Part shown: positions 46,800-57,589 of the stretch, in pieces
Layout: the number at the start of each line of letters is the position of its first letter
How positions within the stretch are numbered: position 1 is the stretch's first letter
Assembly: GCA_028023455.1 (NCBI GenBank)
Contig: JAQFVV010012506.1
Coordinates: forward strand, 2,722,714-2,786,713
Length of the DNA stretch: 64,000 nucleotides
Source of the DNA: Epiperipatus broadwayi
Taxonomy: Eukaryota; Onychophora; Udeonychophora; Euonychophora; Peripatidae
Direction of reading: 5' to 3'
Made by a program: the position numbers and the translations under genes
The notes under the pieces: model-generated
Told to the model about the DNA's origin: nothing
The model's database searches: none
What the model saw: the letters and a program-made list of their open reading frames with translations, nothing else

Positions 46800-49300
46800 A
46801 TTTTTATTTACACTTTCTCTTAATTAAAAAGATAAATCAGCATCTGTTTGCCAAAAAGCAGGTCTTACACATCAGATGTGTCTGATTTTGAAAAGTATAT
46901 AATTGTCTCATTTGTGAGAATTAATTATTGACATTTATTTTGTCATACTTAATATAGTCTTTCAACATGTTTAGATTTCCTCTATTTCCCAGAATATATA
47001 TTTAATATAGTGTACTTTATTCCAAATTTCTTCGATAAATATTTTTTTATAAAAAAATTTCAACACATCATTCCAATTTATCTTTTCCACATCTTTCTAA
47101 ATTCACATTTGGAGAAACATTTCCTTTTGTATGTCAATTCCTGCTGTTTATAAATTACTCAGTCAAACAGATCAAAAATCTTACAGCATTTTCTTATATT
47201 TAACTTTAAATGAGGCAACATAACTTATAAATCTTATTAAAGACCTATTTAGCCAATGCAATTTTTACTCCAATTTTTTAAAACAACTTCCTGAATATAT
47301 ATAAAAAAATTAACTTGCTTTATATCTTTCTTTCAATTATTGTATTTAATATTTTTATTTTCTCCAACTATTTTTATTGTACTAGTTTTAGGTGCACTTA
47401 TTTTTATTTTAAGACGAGAATAAATTTCATCTATCCATCTTATTACACTATGAAATTGCTTTTCATTCCATGTAAATACTATTTTATCATAAGAAAATCT
47501 TATAAAATGAGCAAATTTTTCATTTTATCGTATAAATATAAATAAAATAGGAAAAAATTCAAGATCCACCCTGTCTGATCTATTTCTATATACATTTTTT
47601 AAAAGACATTATTTATATAAATATCTTCAGATGCTGCACAATTTGTTATAAGTTGTCTTTTCTTCCAAAATTTGCATATTTTTTTTGAAAATATCTAATT
47701 ATTTTTAGAAAAAAATATTTTGAAATTAAGACCTGTAGAGGTCCCTACCTTCGCATTTTCAAACGCACATGCTTTAAGTTTATTGCCTTAGTAAATGTTA
47801 TAAAACAAATAGTAAATTTTATATATATTTCAGTACTCCAATTGAATCTTTTACTTTTTTTTTTTTACCTAAATCCCAAATGGTTTTAATTGTTTTTGAA
47901 AAATCTAATTGGATTACAAGTATATGTATTTATTTAAAATCTTAGCAAATTATAACAGCATGTAAAATTACAAATAATTGTATTAAAATACAATTTATTG
48001 CGTTTACGTTTTTTCGTGGGATTACAATCACTGAAACAAAATTTATCTACCAAACTCCTGAGTCAAAAAATTACATTATACACATTAACTATTTCTCCCA
48101 AAACTCATCTATTTTTCTACAATAGAATTGAACAATTTCATTAGAATTTCATAATATTTTTAGAGATTATCTAACTTCAATTTATCTATTGCTTTTACAA
48201 CATTTTTGATCCATATTATATAAAAATATGCTAAAAAAGAGTTTTTATTTTTATTACATCAATGATTTACAAATTATTATTATTTATTTTAATGGTTTTT
48301 TTTTTTTATATAACAGTTTAGCATTTTTCCTCACAATAATTACAACACTCCACTACTATGAATGTGCTTCAAAATTCAATTTTATTTTATTAAATAAAGT
48401 ATAACTGAAAGACAGGCTTATTATATACCTGCATCAATATATGTAATATAGAGGGTATATGTGCACAGACTTTCACACCACTCACTGCTCTATCTCATAT
48501 CACTGATACACTATATTGTATATATGTGTGGATATGATAATCTGGACCAACTGACTTGCTGGTTTTGCATGAAATATGTATATTGGTGTTTATTTATCTT
48601 TTTGACATATATGTATTCAAGTGTATCAGTGATTTGAGATAGAGTGCTGGGTGGTGTGAAAGTCGGTGCTCATATAGCCTATATATTAAATAAAGAATGC
48701 ATTTTTTTGTAATTCTGCTTCTTTTTGCCAGTCTTTTCTAACTGCACTTGATTAGCTTTATAACTTTTATACCTCAAATCATTGTAAAATTTCATATATA
48801 TCTACATCAGCATTTTCATTTTTTTTGCCTTCTCTAAATCATTTTATTAATCCCATTATTAGTAACACTATCCAAAGCTTTTTCTTTGTTTCATAATCTT
48901 TTGAAAATACTACACCATATTTATTTTTATGTAGCAATTAAATTTTTTTCCTCAGTGTCTCCTTTCAATTTCTTTACAGTCTACTTTTATTGGCTCATTT
49001 TATTTTCTAAAAAATGTAGTTTCAATTCTGCCACTATTAACATGTGATTAAAATTAATAACAGTTTTAAGACAAACCACATATCTTTAATATTAAGACTA
49101 GGCCTATTTTGATTATTCAAATCTAACTTTTGATTTTTAATTTTTTTTCAAAAATAAATTTTGTTTTTATATTACTTAAACTATATTATTATTTTATTTT
49201 TATAATATTATAAAATATATCTATATTTTACATTTTCTTTTTATCTTTAATCCATAATTTGATACAATTTTATCATTTCTTTTTCATTCCATCATTGTAT
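46800..49300 (-). mobile_element. Heavily decayed LINE reverse transcriptase
   Basis: On the minus strand, across many stops: VIQLDFSKTIKTIWDLG (motif A) near 47890-47930, SDRVDLEFFPILFIFI (a decayed RQGDxLSPxLF motif B) near 47530-47585, and FSYDKIVFTWNEKQFHSVIR continuing to WIDEIYSRLKIKISAPKTS (motif C region and following thumb) near 47390-47500. The order is right for a non-LTR reverse transcriptase. Both ends are uncertain. A foldback element is inserted at 48400-48684. Confidence 0.55.
48400..48684. mobile_element. Foldback element of the 15.8-kb family, 285 bp
   Basis: Left tail TAACTGAAAGACAGGCTTAT matches the left tail at 15825, followed by inverse arms (GGGTATATGTGCACAGAC at 48453 against CATATAGCC side at 48671). 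The repeat ATTAAATAAAG at 48389-48399 and 48685-48695 is the target duplication. The central hammerhead is damaged: CTGAC replaces CTGATGA at about 48557, although helix II and GAAATATGTATATTGG remain. Confidence 0.78.
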
Positions 49301-50105
49301 TCCCAATTTGTCAGTTTTCTTTTATTATTATTTTTCAATTTGTTTATATATGCAATTTTATTATAAATCATACTCACTAGATGACATTTACATTAAAACA
49401 AATACTAAATTTTTTGAAAATGCTTCAATAAAAGTGCCAACAATTTATTTGAAATATTACTTATAAAACATTTTATTCTAAGACCTAAAATAATCCTTTC
49501 TTGTAATTATTTTTAACTTTTGAATAATAAATACATATACCATCTTTATTTTTTTATATAACACATATATCAGGGTTTTATAAAAAAATTAAAAATTCCC
49601 ATATCTGGCTCTTCAAGTATCTTTATCTTACAATATATATATTAAATATGTGGAAATTTCTGTTATTTAGGAAAATCACATGTCAATAGACAGCGACCAA
49701 TGAAAATAGTAAATTGTAAACACTTTTGGCATTTAAAAAGGGATTCTTTTCTGAATGCAATATTTGGTTTTCATATAAACATCTATTAATATCTGATTGT
49801 GATTTTTTTTTTAAATAAAAATTTAACAGAAATTTCCATTTCTTTAAAATATTTGAACAATTGCATCTATTAAAAATTATTAAATTGTATATATATAATT
49901 ATTCAAAATAATACAATAATTAATACAGTAAAAATATTTTAAAAATAAATATATTCCATAATTTAATAGAAGTACTTTCAACTATCTAAGTAGGCGTTAT
50001 CAACTAGATTCAAATTGTATTACAAAAAGCCGTAACAAATGTATACAAAAAGAATTACATCATACATCAATTTTCCCATAATTTATTAATTTTTATATTA
50101 GCAGC
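49301..50105. other. Intergenic, no gene seen
   Basis: A+T-rich; may include the decayed 5' part of the minus-strand LINE. Confidence 0.35.
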
Positions 50106-50345
50106 CTATCTATTTATCAAATGTTGCTTTCCATTTTTTATTAACATAGCTTCTTTAATTTTATGTTTATTATTATTTTTTTCAATACACAAAATCTTAA
50201 CTTTATTAAAATCAAAACCACAATTACATGTAACATTATTATCAACTAATACTGAAGGTGATACGTCATCATTTCTAACATTCTCTTGTGTTGACTTTTG
50301 TACTCGTTTATATAACAACCGATACTCCTTTGATCTTTTCTCCAA
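50106..50345 (-). pseudogene. Penelope-like element GIY-YIG C-terminal remnant (tentative)
   Basis: A 79-codon minus-strand frame ends CGFDFNKVKILCIEKNNNKH KIKEAMLIKNGKQHLINR. The pattern FDF-x-KVKIL-x5-NxxKxKIxEAxxIK...LN resembles the end of the GIY-YIG nuclease that follows the reverse transcriptase in Penelope-like elements (FDWDxVKILDxExxxxKRxIxEAxxIxKxxxxLN). The catalytic GIY and YIG motifs are not present in the preserved part, and no Penelope reverse transcriptase was found next to it. If correct, it ties the hammerhead repeats of this window to an autonomous parent. Confidence 0.42.
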
Positions 50346-50784
50346 TTTGTTTTTAATATATTTTTACTATATTAATTATTGTATTGTTTTGAATAATTAT
50401 ATATATTTTATTATAATTGGAATACAGACATTGATTAATATATATATAACTAAAATGACTGTGAATAAATAGTGTTGTCTAGATTGATGTCTCAATTCTG
50501 GGAAATGAAATTTTTATTGCAGTAGTTATTTTTTTAAATTATTATTTGCTTCATCACACACACGTATACAGATAAATCATTTAAAAATATAAAACAAATT
50601 AATTTAAAATATAAGAATAAAATGTTTTGAACTTTACTGATTTTCTTGAGGAGGCAATTGTAAAATAATGCTGTATAGTTTGGGAAACTTGTTTTCTTTG
50701 AATTTTTGCATTCATAGAAAAAAGTTCACTGTTTCCATTAAGCTAACATGAATTGATTTGCATATTTTTTTCTAACACATTAAA

Positions 50785-51053
50785 TTAATTTTCAATATTA
50801 TGTTTTGGAGATAAATCTATTTCAGAGATTTCTTTTTCATTATCTTCAGGTAAGTCAAGATGTTTTTCAGGAAAGTCAATTTCAGGAAGATCTATTTCTT
50901 GGGTAGGGGAAGAAATATTAATTTCATCTGCAGGAGGTGATATGTCAATGTCATAAAACCGATAATGATAGTAGTATAATAAGCAGTGAATAATTTCAAA
51001 CAGTGATAGCATGCTGGCCCCAAAACACAAACCTAAGGCTCCTCCAATGTCAC
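50785..51053 (-). CDS. DEG/ENaC (pickpocket/ASIC-type) channel, last exon
   Basis: After an acceptor (AAATTTTAG, AG at 51055-51054) the minus strand reads DIGGALGLCFGASMLSLFEI and then IHCLLYYYHYRF. This is the second transmembrane segment of the DEG/ENaC sodium-channel family, including the G-A-S selectivity-filter motif and the LSxxEII end. The first codon is split; joined to the exon ending at 56892 it gives Ser, as in the family's FLSDIGG. The cytoplasmic tail is acidic and repetitive (EIDLPEIDFPEKHLDLPED) and ends at a stop at 50785-50787. These trimeric plasma-membrane channels conduct sodium in mechanosensation, chemosensation or acid sensing; which subtype this is cannot be told from the tail. 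Confidence 0.88.
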
Positions 51054-51439
51054 CTAAAATTTAAAAAAAAAAGTTATTTGTTACTATAAATTTAAATAGT
51101 CTGTGTATATATAATCATTGCAACTGTTTAAATATAATTAAATTGCCTTCCAGTGTCAACAAATGACATTTCTTCCTGCCTCAATATATCTGGAGGATTG
51201 TCTACAATATCTTTATTAGAAGGGATGAATTTTTAATAAATTAAAAATTTATTTCTGAATATTTTTTAATCTGATATATATATATATGCTAGACACGTAT
51301 GAAATTTTTTTCAGTTTTAATCTTACCAATGCTAGATTGATATATATGTCATTCAGGTTTAAAATATTTAGAAATTTCTGATAGATTAACAATTTGTCCC
51401 TTCTAGTAAACACATTGTAAATAATTCACTTGTATTGAA

Positions 51440-51740
51440 GACATGTACATGTCTGAAAATTTCAGATTTTCCACTCAATAGATAACTTTTAGCTAAGTGC
51501 TTAGCTTTGGGTTGGTATTTTTAGATCTAGTGTCTGAACCTACCCTGACACCTCTCTGAGGAGTGCCAAAGCACGAAACCATGGTCAGGGGTTTGGGGAG
51601 GGGTTCCTGACAGAGATATTTTAAGTGCTGGCTCTGGCTAAGCATTTATCATAAAGCTTGTAGAGGAATTGGCAATCCTCACTGTTTATAACTTACAAGC
51701 TTAAGAGATAGGGTCATGTGATCTATGAAATGATCTATGA
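51440..51740 (+). mobile_element. Hammerhead-bearing repeat, single orientation
   Basis: It shares with the 22.2-kb element the stretch TGTCTGAAAATTTCAGATTT (51453 onward), a TTTTTAGATCTAGT stretch with the 55.8-kb element, and the hammerhead. Downstream are a TAAAGCTTGTAGAGG and GGTCATGTGATC region comparable to the 22.2-kb tail (AAGCTTTATT, GGTCATCTGAC). No long inverse arm and no clear target duplication were found, so the ends are approximate. Confidence 0.65.
51541..51605 (+). ncRNA. Canonical hammerhead ribozyme (type I)
   Basis: Helix I strand ACCTCT (51550-51555), CTGAGGA (51556-51562; N7 = G), helix II GTGC/GCAC with loop CAAA (51563-51574, four Watson-Crick pairs), GAA (51575-51577), helix III ACCATGGT (51578-51585), cleavage base C at 51586, then AGGGGT (51587-51592) closing helix I (six pairs, one G-U). 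Further pairing beyond an internal loop is possible (CCC at 51543-51545 with GGGG at 51595-51598). This is the best-formed copy in the window; self-cleavage is predicted after 51586. It is antisense to the DEG/ENaC gene. Confidence 0.85.
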
Positions 51741-51753
51741 CTTTTATTTTGAC

Positions 51754-51897
51754 TATTTAAAGAGATATCTATTTTATCTTTAATAATATATTGCCATTTA
51801 CTTATATTAGAGGGCAATTTAATTATATTTAAAGAGGTATCTCTTTTACTTTTAAAGATATATTGTCATTTTCTGACACTAGAGGGCAGTTTAATTA
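51754..51897. repeat. Tandem duplication, two units of 72 bp
   Basis: TATTTAAAGAGATATCT at 51754 and TATTTAAAGAGGTATCT at 51826 start two diverged units, each ending near TAGAGGGCA-TTTAATTA. Confidence 0.75.
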
Positions 51898-51978
51898 TAC
51901 TTAAACAATTGCAATGAGTTAATCTCAAAATATCACATAAAAAACTTAGCACTGTAATTTATTTATTTATTATATATA

Positions 51979-53069
51979 TAATTTGATACTTAGGTATTAA
52001 AGCTGCAAAGTAGGGGAGATAGAAGGCCTTTTCACAGCCACAATAAATGTGAAGTGATATTAAATTTAAAGAAATAATCTCTGCGAGTATACATGACTAT
52101 ATGTGACAAAATGTTATCAATGCGATCTTTTTTTTGTGTGTGTAATACTTTGACATTTTCAGTTATTTGCAATACTAAATGACATGAAAGAAATGTGTCC
52201 ATAAAAATAATAAAAACAGAATGACAGTATGATAATTAATATGTATTTTTTTGTGATTTTGGTTTGATTTTTTTTATAAAAAAAAAACAATGTTTATAAA
52301 CACTTGTATGGAAATCCCATTATCCTTTGCAATCACATGCTACATTTTTACCACAGATCTCCATTTTCTGTGGTAACATGTTATTACAAGTTTGGTTTTA
52401 ACATGTCAATTTATGTTATATATTACATGGTAAGTATTGTAAGACTATAGATCATGTGTTTTTATAAAAATTATTTAAAACCAAAATCATTTACTCTTTG
52501 AAAACTGCATGTGTAAAGTAACAATTTTTTTTTGTGTAATGGCGACATTTCATTAAGACTGCAAATTACATTTTTTTAAATATTTTCAAATGTTATTCTG
52601 AAAACTTGTTAGTGTTCAGACTTATACATATTTAGTTAAAAAACAAAAATTGACATATCATTGTTAAATGTTATTACTTTTTTAAAAGTTATTACAATTG
52701 AAAGTTATACATATTTGAAGATGTTGTTAAAAATCATACATTTCTTATTGAAAATGATATATATTATGTTTTACTACATTTTTTTAGAAGTGCAACACAG
52801 AGCGTGTATTAGACCTACTGTGCCCATTTTACATTTATATCAAATCCTGCTGATAACTTTGTAAATCTTGCCTTTAGATACCATGTACAAGAATCCATGT
52901 ATATGTTTTTTTTTTGCTAAAAAAGTCATGTACAAAATCCATATACATGTTATTTTGGTCATATCACAAGATTACAAAGCTATCAGCAGATTGATATGAA
53001 TGTGAACAGGTGCAGTAAGTCTAATATATGCTCTGCGTTGCAGCTTTAATACCAAAGTACCTATAATTT
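51979..53069. repeat. Imperfect large foldback, probably with an insertion in one arm
   Basis: Inner arms 52792-52868 and 52968-53043 are inverse copies (GCAACACAGAGCGTG against CTCTGCGTTGC). The right arm continues into AGCTTTAATACCAAAGTACC (53042 onward), whose complement lies at about 51985-52006 (ACTTAGGTATTAAAGCTGC), about 780 bp away from the inner left arm. This is explained if about 780 bp (52007-52790) inserted into the left arm. No hammerhead core was recognised. Confidence 0.55.
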
Positions 53070-55983
53070 CAATGTTTCGCTCTATTTATACATACTAATT
53101 ATATAAAGAAACATTATTAGTTTAGACTATGTACTCACTCATGTGTTTGTTCAGGGTACTTAAATTATTAATAAAGTGAATATTGATATCTCTATGAGAA
53201 AACTGTTTAAATCATAGACTAGCTTTGACAAAGATATACTGTAGTCAAAGTCTAATCAAAGCATTCAAAATATCTAAGATACACTAACCATTATCATATT
53301 AAGAGATCCCACTTTGACTGGATGCTTTAAAACTGTTTAATAAACAGGACCTTTTTTCCGGATAATTACAAAAATATTTAGTTGAGCCATTTTTTAGTAT
53401 CTGAAAGAGTCAATATCATTTTGATTTCAGCTTAAATTCCATTGTAATCATAATCTTAGATTCTGGCTAGGTGTAAAAGCTTAGATTCAGACAAATGACA
53501 TAAAAACAAAAATAATATTGACTCAGACCCAAAATATTAAAGTTTAATAATGATTGATATTATCAAAAATAAATATTCTATAATAACATAACAGTCAATG
53601 CTGCAATTATAACTTTCAAACTGACTGTTCATTTGCTTTCAGGATAGTTTAGATTTACATGTTTAATCAGGTTTATTTATAAAGACACTAGCAAGATGGA
53701 ATATATTATTATTTGACACATAAAATTTATAACTATCATTATCAATTCAAGAATGACCCATAAATACAGCTATCATTAGGCACAAATTAGTTAAACATTA
53801 CATTTAAAGAAATATACTATATTTAATGCATTTAAATTAACCAAAGTTATATACTACCTGTTTATTGTTATTATTCAACAATTGTAGCCTTTATCCTAGA
53901 AAGAAAAATATTGAGAATAAACAGTAATAGTTTCTTACCTGTGTTCATATTTTAAATATGAACGAAATTTACATCAAATAAGATTACTTTACTCTTTTTA
54001 AAAAAATTTGATCAAATTTATATTTATCAAGAACTTAATTTTTTTTTATACAAACCGGTCTTTATATCTGTAATAATAACATCTACAATATTACAAAACA
54101 AGACATATAATATTAAATAATAATAAAGATCACTATATAGACTTCTTGTTTCACAAAACTTTGTTTCACATTCCTTCTTGTGAAACTAAGAGAATGAAAT
54201 ATGGATTGCAACCATTCAAAATCTGCCGCATTGTGTAACTGATAAACGTTCTTTCCCACATGGAGTATATTTCATATTTATTTATTAGTTTAAATTATAA
54301 TCCTATTATGTTACTTGATCTAAGAACAATTGTAGTTTTTATCTATTAACTCCAATACTTTATTAGTCTGGAAACTAAGAAAAAAAGTTGAAGATAAACA
54401 TTGATTTTTATCTTTATCACCTTATATGGATTTCTAATGGCACTATTTAATAATTAACACATTAGAAATCCAATCCACAATATGGGTAACACAATAAATA
54501 ATATATCAAAATTTAAATTGACATTTGATTCACTTTTAATGATATTCTACAACTTAGTTTAATAAACATATCAATTCCACTTGTTAACTGGAAGGTGCAA
54601 GATAATGTATTCACATTTGCCTAATGTAAGTTTTAAGGTAATGTTGAGAATATTTTATTTTAAAAGTTTTATGAATTTTTATAATTTAATATCTTCATTT
54701 ATATTGTTTAATTAAATAGGTATAAGTTATACTATACTTTTATTTAATTGCAATATAACATTTTTAAAAAAAAATATTTTCTCCACATAATGAAATTAAT
54801 ATAGCATAATAAAAAGACATTAAATATCTCATATTACAGTCCTGCTTATTTTTAAATTTATCCTGACTGAAAGTACAAAATAATTTTCTTTTCTTTCTTC
54901 TTGCCATCCCAAATAAGGTATAATTAATTTTCTAATGCGCACAGTAAATATAATAATTAAAGCAGTTATAAAATAAAGAATATAATTTCAAGCTCACAAA
55001 CTTCTGTTTTAAGTCCATTTTGGTGCTTTTTCTTCCAATATGTCTACCAGTTTTAAATGTGAATTCGTTACAACTATTGATTAACAGCAGCGATGTGTTT
55101 CATGTATGTAGGCCATGGAGTTCCTATCCATTAGTTGCAAGTTAAAATACAATGCAATTCCATTTTTAATTCAATTCAAATTCAATTTTTCTTTTTAATA
55201 ATGTTCAGCATCTCTTTAATTTGCAGTTTTTAATTCAGTTATACAATTTTGGTCTCCAGTTCTCCCCTACAAAAATTTATGCTAGTCTATTTATAAACTT
55301 TTATCAGAGAGGATCATTGTACAAACCAACACACCAATGAAATTATTACATGAACATACATTAACATACAATTAATAATTCTTCTTCTAGAAGCATAAGT
55401 GATAATTAAGCTGTTCAAAACTATTTTAAATTGCAATGAAAATATGCCTAAGAGTTAATTATAAAGATTAATTTAGAATAGCTATAATTTTAAGTCTTTT
55501 TGACTATTATTTAATAATAAAATACCAAATATTTTTATACTTTTAATTTAATTATAATATTAATAAATTATTATACTAATATTATTGAAAATTAGTCTAC
55601 CTGACAGACTGCGTAGCACATTTCTTGAACAGTCTAATTTTTAATACTTTCAGGAGATTTATTGACCAAATTTACTTATTTTATAATATAATTTATTAAT
55701 TATTTATTTAATATTGAATAGTTATTATTTAATTATTACCAATTAAAAATTAAAATTTTATATAATTGACCATTTAAATAGGGCTTGACAAACACTGAGC
55801 ACATCCACAAGGTTACAATATATATATATATGAAAAACAAAAACAAGTTATAATCACGTTAACTTGCTGTCGCTTGTATTTATGATCAATAGATGGCGTT
55901 TTACCAAAAACACCGACCAAGCGTATGTTTGTTTACATAAATGACAAAAGAGTCAGAATTCACTATCTCTTTCATTTTGCCCA

Positions 55984-56030
55984 CCCTCAGATCAGCTGAT
56001 TTTAAACTAATTTGCTATCATTAGTGAAGG
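55984..56030 (-). ncRNA. Hammerhead motif, inactive-looking (arm A1)
   Basis: The core reads CTAATGA (G5 changed to A) at 56024-56018, and GAAA is changed to AAAA. Helices I and III are kept. The changes hit invariant residues. Confidence 0.55.
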
Positions 56031-56435
56031 ATAGAGCTAGAAACTAGATCTAAACACTGACTCCAAGTGTTTATGCAAAAAATTTTTATTAGTTTGCAAG
56101 CATGAAATTTTTCAGACCGTAAAGTCTTCAAACTCAGCCTAACAAGCCAGATAGCTATATGGGTCTGATCTCAGTTCAGATTGACCACATAGTCAAAGCC
56201 TCTGCAATATATATCATATGCAAAAACCTTTAAAAGTACATTTATGAAAAACAAAAACAAGTTATAATCTTGTTAACTTGCTGTCACTTGAAATTATGAT
56301 CAATAGATGGCATTTTACCAAAAACACCGACCAAGCGTACATTTATTTACATAAATGACAAAAGAGTCAGAATTCACTATCTCTCTCTCTTTTTTTTTTT
56401 TTTGGAAGAATTCACTATCTTTTTCATTTTGCCCA

Positions 56436-56482
56436 CCCTCAGATCAGCTGATTTCAAGCTAATTTGCTATCATCAGTGAAGG
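56436..56482 (-). ncRNA. Hammerhead ribozyme (arm A2), sense to DEG/ENaC intron
   Basis: CCTTCA (56482-56477), CTGATGA (56476-56470), helix II TAGC/GCTT with loop AAATTA (U-U closure then three pairs), GAA (56455-56453), helix III inside ATCAGCTGAT (56452-56443), cleavage base C (56442), then TGAGGG (56441-56436) giving six helix I pairs. The core is complete. It would be present in the channel pre-mRNA. Confidence 0.72.
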
Positions 56483-56688
56483 ATAGAGCTAGAAACTAGA
56501 TCTAAACACTGACTCCAAATGTTTATGCAAAAAGTTTCTATCAGTTTGCAAGCATGAAATTTTTCAGACTGGTAAAGTCTTCAAACTCAACCTAACAAGC
56601 CGGTCTGAAAAATTTCATGCTTGCAACTGATAGAAACTTTTTGCATAAACACTTGGAGTCAGTGTTTAGATCTAGTTTCTAGCTCTAT

Positions 56689-56735
56689 CCTTCACTGATG
56701 ATAGCAAATTAGCTTGAAATCAGCTGATCTGAGGG
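56689..56735 (+). ncRNA. Hammerhead ribozyme (inverted arm)
   Basis: Same structure as arm A2 on the other strand: CCTTCA 56689-56694, CTGATGA 56695-56701, helix II 56702-56715, GAA 56716-56718, ATCAGCTGAT 56719-56728, cleavage base C 56729, TGAGGG 56730-56735. Confidence 0.72.
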
Positions 56736-56891
56736 TGGGAAAAATGAAAGAGATAGTGAATTCTGACTCTTTTGTCATTTATGTAAACAAACGTACGCTT
56801 GGTCGGTGTTTTTGGTAAAACGCCATCTATTGATCATATATATATATATATAAAGTAAATTAAGAAAATGAATTTAAATAAGAATACTTAC

Positions 56892-56983
56892 TCAAAAAAG
56901 CATAACCATCATAAGGTGAAACTTGAGTCATAGAAATTACATTTAAACTTTCAAAGAAAATATTTAAATGCACAAAATTTTGT
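56892..56983 (-). CDS. DEG/ENaC channel, penultimate exon
   Basis: Between acceptor ATTTTCAG (AG at 56985-56984) and donor A|GTAAGTAT the minus strand encodes QNFVHLNIFFESLNVISMTQ then VSPYDGYAFL and one base of a Ser codon completed by the exon at 51053. This is the stretch before the second transmembrane segment in DEG/ENaC channels (VxVFFxxLxVxxxxQxPxYxxxxFLSDIGG). At 92 nt it is a typical short internal exon. Earlier exons, with the Cys-rich extracellular domain and first membrane segment, were not found up to 64000 and probably lie beyond it. Confidence 0.82.
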
Positions 56984-57584
56984 CTGAAAATATATATAAA
57001 ATAGCAAGTGATTAAAAACATATCTTTGTAGATTCATTTTATAATTATTTTTTTTAAATTTTATATTTATGTAAAGTTTAAATGTTAAAAAAAATAACAT
57101 TTTCCATTACAATCCAAACTATTTTATTCTTCATGCAAATACAATGAAATTGCAGTATATGCTGCACAAATATACACTTTTCAATTATATGCTGTTATTG
57201 TTCTAGATAGCTGTACATAAATAGATCTAAAATACATTAAGAGATGGTCCACTCTCTTATTGTAAAAGTTATAGAACTTGGCAGCTAGAGGGCCATTCAA
57301 TTATTATTTAAAATAGATTTGGTAAAATTTTCACATGATGTTATATTTTTTTTGGTCTATCACTAGATCTTACAAATAGCTCTAATCAAGCTTTATTTTA
57401 TAAGTGCCAAAATAGAAATAATTCAAAATCTCTATTGGAAAATTCCTATCTCTAGACCAATCAGTTTTGAGCTTATGACTCATCTCAGTGGAGTGCTGGG
57501 ACTCGAGAAACTATATCTATATATATATACCAAATTATATGACCTCATAATTATTATATATTTTTAATGATTATTTAGATGGAG
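56984..57584 (-). other. Upstream intron of the DEG/ENaC gene
   Basis: Non-coding. At 57480-57525, a stretch TCAGTGGAGTGCTGGGACTC with GAGAAAC has an apparent GAGT/ACTC hairpin and may be a very decayed hammerhead relic. Confidence 0.4.
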
Positions 57585-57589
57585 ATATT

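Larger units (their letters stand above)
55822..56850. mobile_element. Hammerhead dimer-plus-inverted-copy element in DEG/ENaC intron
   Basis: Two direct minus-strand copies, A1 (about 55825-56160) and A2 (about 56240-56585), share TGAAAAACAAAAACAAG and everything through AAATTTTTCAGAC; a plus-strand inverse of A2 runs from about 56603 to 56835. The A1-A2 spacing between predicted cleavage sites is about 452 nt. The spacer (AGCCAGATAGCTATATGGG, CTCAGTTCAGATTGACC) is recognisably related to the spacer of the 22.2-kb element, so both are one family. An unpaired tail of about 50 nt is on the left. A2 has a 30-bp insertion of TC/T-rich sequence. Confidence 0.82.
51054..56891 (-). other. Last intron of the DEG/ENaC gene
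   Basis: Bounded on the minus strand by donor GTAAGTAT (56891-56884) and acceptor TTTTAG (51059-51054). It is about 5.8 kb and holds two hammerhead-bearing elements, a large imperfect foldback and a short tandem duplication. The stretch 53070-55820 shows nothing else. Confidence 0.8.

Noticed and set aside
57480-57525. Hammerhead-like hairpin GAGT/ACTC followed by GAGAAAC
   Set aside because: No CUGANGA and an altered GAAA spacing; at most an old relic.
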